From Pseudomonadales bacterium (GTDB lineage Bacteria; Pseudomonadota; Gammaproteobacteria; Pseudomonadales; Litorivicinaceae), in the NCBI GenBank assembly GCA_012269655.1, contig JAAXJV010000188.1, forward strand, positions 1 to 8,154: 8,154 nucleotides of DNA, read 5' to 3'. A model generated the notes under the pieces. The model was not told the origin of the DNA and made no database searches. It saw only the letters and a program-made list of their open reading frames with translations. The position numbers were made by a program, and so were the translations under genes. Of the stretch, positions 6,372 to 8,154 are shown one piece after another. Numbering within the stretch: position 1 is the stretch's first letter; each line of letters starts with the position of its first letter.

Positions 6372-7511
6372 ATGCAACGACGTGATTTTCTGCTGGCCAG
6401 TTGTGCCGCATCGGCCTTGCTAAAAATGCCCAGTGCTTTGGCCGCGCAAACCGCTGGGAAAACGGTGGTGTTGGTGGAGCTGTCTGGCGCGAACGACGCG
6501 CTGAATATGGTGGCGCCAGTGGGCAATGATCGTTACTTCCGTCTACGCCCACGTATTGGATTGCGGCCGGATCAGCGCATTGACATAGACCCGCACTTTG
6601 CTTTGAACGGTGAGATGAGCAATCTGGCTCGTCTCTATCAGGATGGTCAGCTAAAAATTTTCCATAACGTGGGTTACCCCAAGCAGAACCATAGTCATTT
6701 CCGCAGCATCGAGATTTGGGAGCGAGGCGGTGACGGAAACAGTCAGGGTCGAACCGGTTGGATGGTCGACGATGCGCTCAAGATGGCGGCCAACGGAAGG
6801 GACGGTGCCGGGGCCTATTTAGGCGGCACAGGCAATATCTTCCACGGAGGTGGCGGGCAATTTGTGACCGGAAACTTTAATACCATCTTGCGCTTGGTCC
6901 GAAGCGCGGACAAAGCCGAAACCGGAGGCAGTGGTTTACTGGCCAAAATGCGGCAACAACGGAAAGAGACACACACTCGCGTCGAAAAAATCGGCGACAA
7001 GTTGGCCCAAGCACGAAGCTTCAGCATCGGGGGGGGGGCACTTGGCAATCAATTGGCTGATGTACTCCGACTGATTGACGCAGGGATTGATCTGCCGGTT
7101 TATAAAGTCACCCAAACCGGCTATGACACCCATGTCGAGCAAAACAACATCCACCGTAATCTATTGCGGGATTTGGACCGAGCGTTGGGCGACACTTATC
7201 AATCACTCGCCAGAATGGGCCGGTTAAACGATGTTGTAGTGATGACGTATTCTGAGTTTGGCCGGCGAGTGCGCGAAAACGGCGCTAGGGGCACCGATCA
7301 TGGCAGTGCCGCGTCGCACTTAATGATTGGTGGCGGGCTACAGGGTGGACATATTGGTCGCTTGCCCGATTTAGATCGATTGGATGGCGATAACCTAAAG
7401 TTCGATATTGATTACCGAAGTTTGTACGCCTGGATTTTAAGTGAGCATCTGGACGTCGCTGAGCATAAGTTTCAAGCATTTCAGCGGGACTTTAATAACT
7501 TCTCGGTCTAA
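6372..7511 (+). CDS. DUF1501 protein with Tat signal, partner of the DUF1800 lipoprotein
   Basis: A 379-residue protein. The N-terminus MQRRDFLLASCAASALL carries a twin-arginine motif (R3-R4-x-F-L) and a probable cleavage near SALA-A at 24-25, so folded export to the periplasm is likely. DUF1501 landmarks appear in order: VVLVELSGANDALNMVAPVG (32-51), YFRLRP (55-60), FHNVGYPKQNHSHFRSIEIWERG (97-119), RTGWMVDD (127-134), QTGYDTHVEQNNIHRNLLRDL (248-268), VVMTYSEFGRRVRENGARGTDHGSA (289-313) and GGLQGGHIGRLPDL. The histidines and aspartates in these blocks resemble the metal site of the alkaline-phosphatase/sulfatase superfamily, to which this family is related in fold. No reaction is proven. GAGGGG overlapping the previous stop provides the ribosome binding site 9 bases after the DUF1800 gene. 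A run of ten G's (7029-7038) encodes Gly220-222. Confidence 0.9.
   Translation: MQRRDFLLASCAASALLKMPSALAAQTAGKTVVLVELSGANDALNMVAPVGNDRYFRLRPRIGLRPDQRIDIDPHFALNGEMSNLARLYQDGQLKIFHNVGYPKQNHSHFRSIEIWERGGDGNSQGRTGWMVDDALKMAANGRDGAGAYLGGTGNIFHGGGGQFVTGNFNTILRLVRSADKAETGGSGLLAKMRQQRKETHTRVEKIGDKLAQARSFSIGGGALGNQLADVLRLIDAGIDLPVYKVTQTGYDTHVEQNNIHRNLLRDLDRALGDTYQSLARMGRLNDVVVMTYSEFGRRVRENGARGTDHGSAASHLMIGGGLQGGHIGRLPDLDRLDGDNLKFDIDYRSLYAWILSEHLDVAEHKFQAFQRDFNNFSV
7029..7038. repeat. Ten-G homopolymer inside the DUF1501 gene
   Basis: The plus strand has ten consecutive G's, in frame as GGG-GGG-GGG-G of ATC-GGG-GGG-GGG-GCA. Other glycines of the same gene mostly use GGC or GGT. A gain or loss of one base would truncate the protein in its last 40%. 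Confidence 0.9.
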
Positions 7512-7525
7512 TCGAACCTTTCGAT

Positions 7526-7542
7526 AGCTGAGCCCAGTTTTT
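7526..7542 (+). terminator. Possible weak terminator after the DUF1800-DUF1501 operon
   Basis: After the TAA of the DUF1501 gene, AGCTG (7526-7530), a 4-base loop and CAGTT (7535-7539) can pair as a 5-bp stem with one G-T wobble. The stem runs into a T-run (7538-7542). A small 6-bp hairpin with a 3-base loop lies just before it (7511-7525). Both stems are short, so termination may be incomplete and the M24 gene could receive read-through. Confidence 0.22.
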
Positions 7543-7612
7543 CTGTCTTGTTCCAGAGACGGTTCCGACCGATCCTGCCGCCAAAATAAATAACAAAAGT
7601 TGGACAAAACCC

Positions 7613-8154
7613 ATGCTCACCGACCAGCAACGTTTTGACTTATGCAACTACCGTTATGGACGACTGCAACAGGCGATGCAAGAACGCAACGTCGCAGGCT
7701 GTATTCTTAACAGCCCAGTAAGCATGCGTTATGCCGCCGACAGTAACGAATACGCGCTGTTTCAGGCTCACATCCCTACCATCTATTTGTACGTCCCAGC
7801 ACAGGGGCCTGCCATTTTCTACGGCACGGCGGGGCGCAAATATCACAATGTTGGCGATTATCGTCGTTCGCGCTTTGTGACGCCTTTTGACGGCGGTCTG
7901 GATCTGACCCAGCACTATGCCTACCTCGTTCAGGATCTGTGCGACCTCGTCCCAAAGGGTGAGCGAATCGCGGTGGATCGATTTGGTCCGCAATTGAGCT
8001 TTGGGCTGCAGGAAGCGGGACGCACGGTGGTTGATGCCGAAGTTATTGTGGAAGCCGCAAAGCTAGTGAAATCTGCCGAGGAGATTCTGTGCATTCGACA
8101 CAGCGTCGACGTGGCACAGCGCGGAATTCAAGCAATGTACGATGCGCTAGAGCC
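7613..8154 (+). CDS. M24-family (creatinase/prolidase fold) protein, N-terminal part, cut by window edge
   Basis: An open frame from the ATG at 7613 gives 180 codons and runs off the right edge. The start MLTDQQRFDLCNYRYGRLQQAM is followed by NVAGCILNSPVSMRYAADSNEY (about 28-49) and FQAHIPTIYLYVP. Near the end come IAVDRFG and EAAKLVKSAEEILCIRHSVDVAQRGI. This is the N-terminal creatinase-type domain plus the linker (A-K-x-x-K-S-x-E-E-I-x-x-I-R) into the pita-bread catalytic domain; the metal ligands would be beyond the window. The family includes Xaa-Pro peptidases, creatinase, ectoine hydrolase and the DMSP lyase DddP. The RYAADS...AH-P segment resembles what I recall of DddP, but substrate cannot be fixed from this half. 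A GGA (7602-7604) precedes the ATG by 8 bases. It is about 100 bases after the DUF1501 gene, so it is possibly but not certainly co-transcribed. Confidence 0.82.
   Translation, partial: MLTDQQRFDLCNYRYGRLQQAMQERNVAGCILNSPVSMRYAADSNEYALFQAHIPTIYLYVPAQGPAIFYGTAGRKYHNVGDYRRSRFVTPFDGGLDLTQHYAYLVQDLCDLVPKGERIAVDRFGPQLSFGLQEAGRTVVDAEVIVEAAKLVKSAEEILCIRHSVDVAQRGIQAMYDALE

Noticed and set aside
6178..6552. Minus-strand frame of 124 codons across the DUF1800/DUF1501 junction
   Set aside because: Low-complexity Pro/Ser/Arg composition with no domain, opposite two genes with clear family motifs; a shadow frame.
7640..7993. Minus-strand frame of 117 codons near the right edge
   Set aside because: It is opposite the M24 gene, which runs off the window with consistent creatinase-domain motifs; the minus-strand product resembles nothing.

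Overview
The window looks like chromosomal DNA from a gammaproteobacterium, probably a marine or aquatic one of moderate GC. This is inferred from the protein families (DUF2796/ZrgA-type zinc operon, DUF1800/DUF1501 pair, two lipoproteins with gammaproteobacterial-style lipoboxes) and from a Zur operator close to the enterobacterial/vibrio consensus. No rRNA, tRNA, CRISPR, insertion sequence or phage gene was seen. Genes are dense and belong to ordinary cellular functions, but several are families without a proven biochemical role.

Layout. (1) 1-164, minus: 5' part of a SnoaL/NTF2-like ketosteroid-isomerase-related gene running off the left edge. (2) 230-538, plus: a small uncharacterised lipoprotein, divergent from gene 1. 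(3) 535-3538, minus: a tightly packed four-gene operon, read in the order DUF2796 His-rich periplasmic zinc-binding protein (zrgA-like), ABC ATPase, FtsX/MacB-type permease, DUF3299 exported protein. Stops and starts overlap or lie within a few bases. Upstream of the first gene is a strong sigma70-like promoter whose -10/+1 region is covered by a near-perfect Zur palindrome (3550-3566). Together these identify a zinc-starvation-induced, Zrg-type zinc acquisition operon. (4) 3643-4092, minus: a small membrane methyltransferase of the isoprenylcysteine carboxyl methyltransferase/PEMT type, apparently a separate unit. (5) 4269-7511, plus: a two-gene operon of a DUF1800 lipoprotein with a long C-terminal extension and a Tat-exported DUF1501 protein, a widespread but functionally unassigned pair. 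(6) 7613 to the right edge, plus: N-terminal part of an M24 metallopeptidase-fold (creatinase/prolidase-like) protein, with some resemblance to the DMSP lyase DddP.

How the genes work together. The strongest functional story is region 3. When zinc is scarce, Zur would leave the operator; ZrgA would capture zinc in the periplasm with its His-rich arm, and the ATPase/permease and DUF3299 protein would help move or hand over the metal. The permease is of the FtsX/MacB mechanotransmission class rather than a ZnuB-type importer, so how this system moves zinc is an open question. Region 5 encodes a second envelope system: a lipid-anchored DUF1800 protein and its co-expressed periplasmic DUF1501 partner, which carries a run of ten G's inside the gene.
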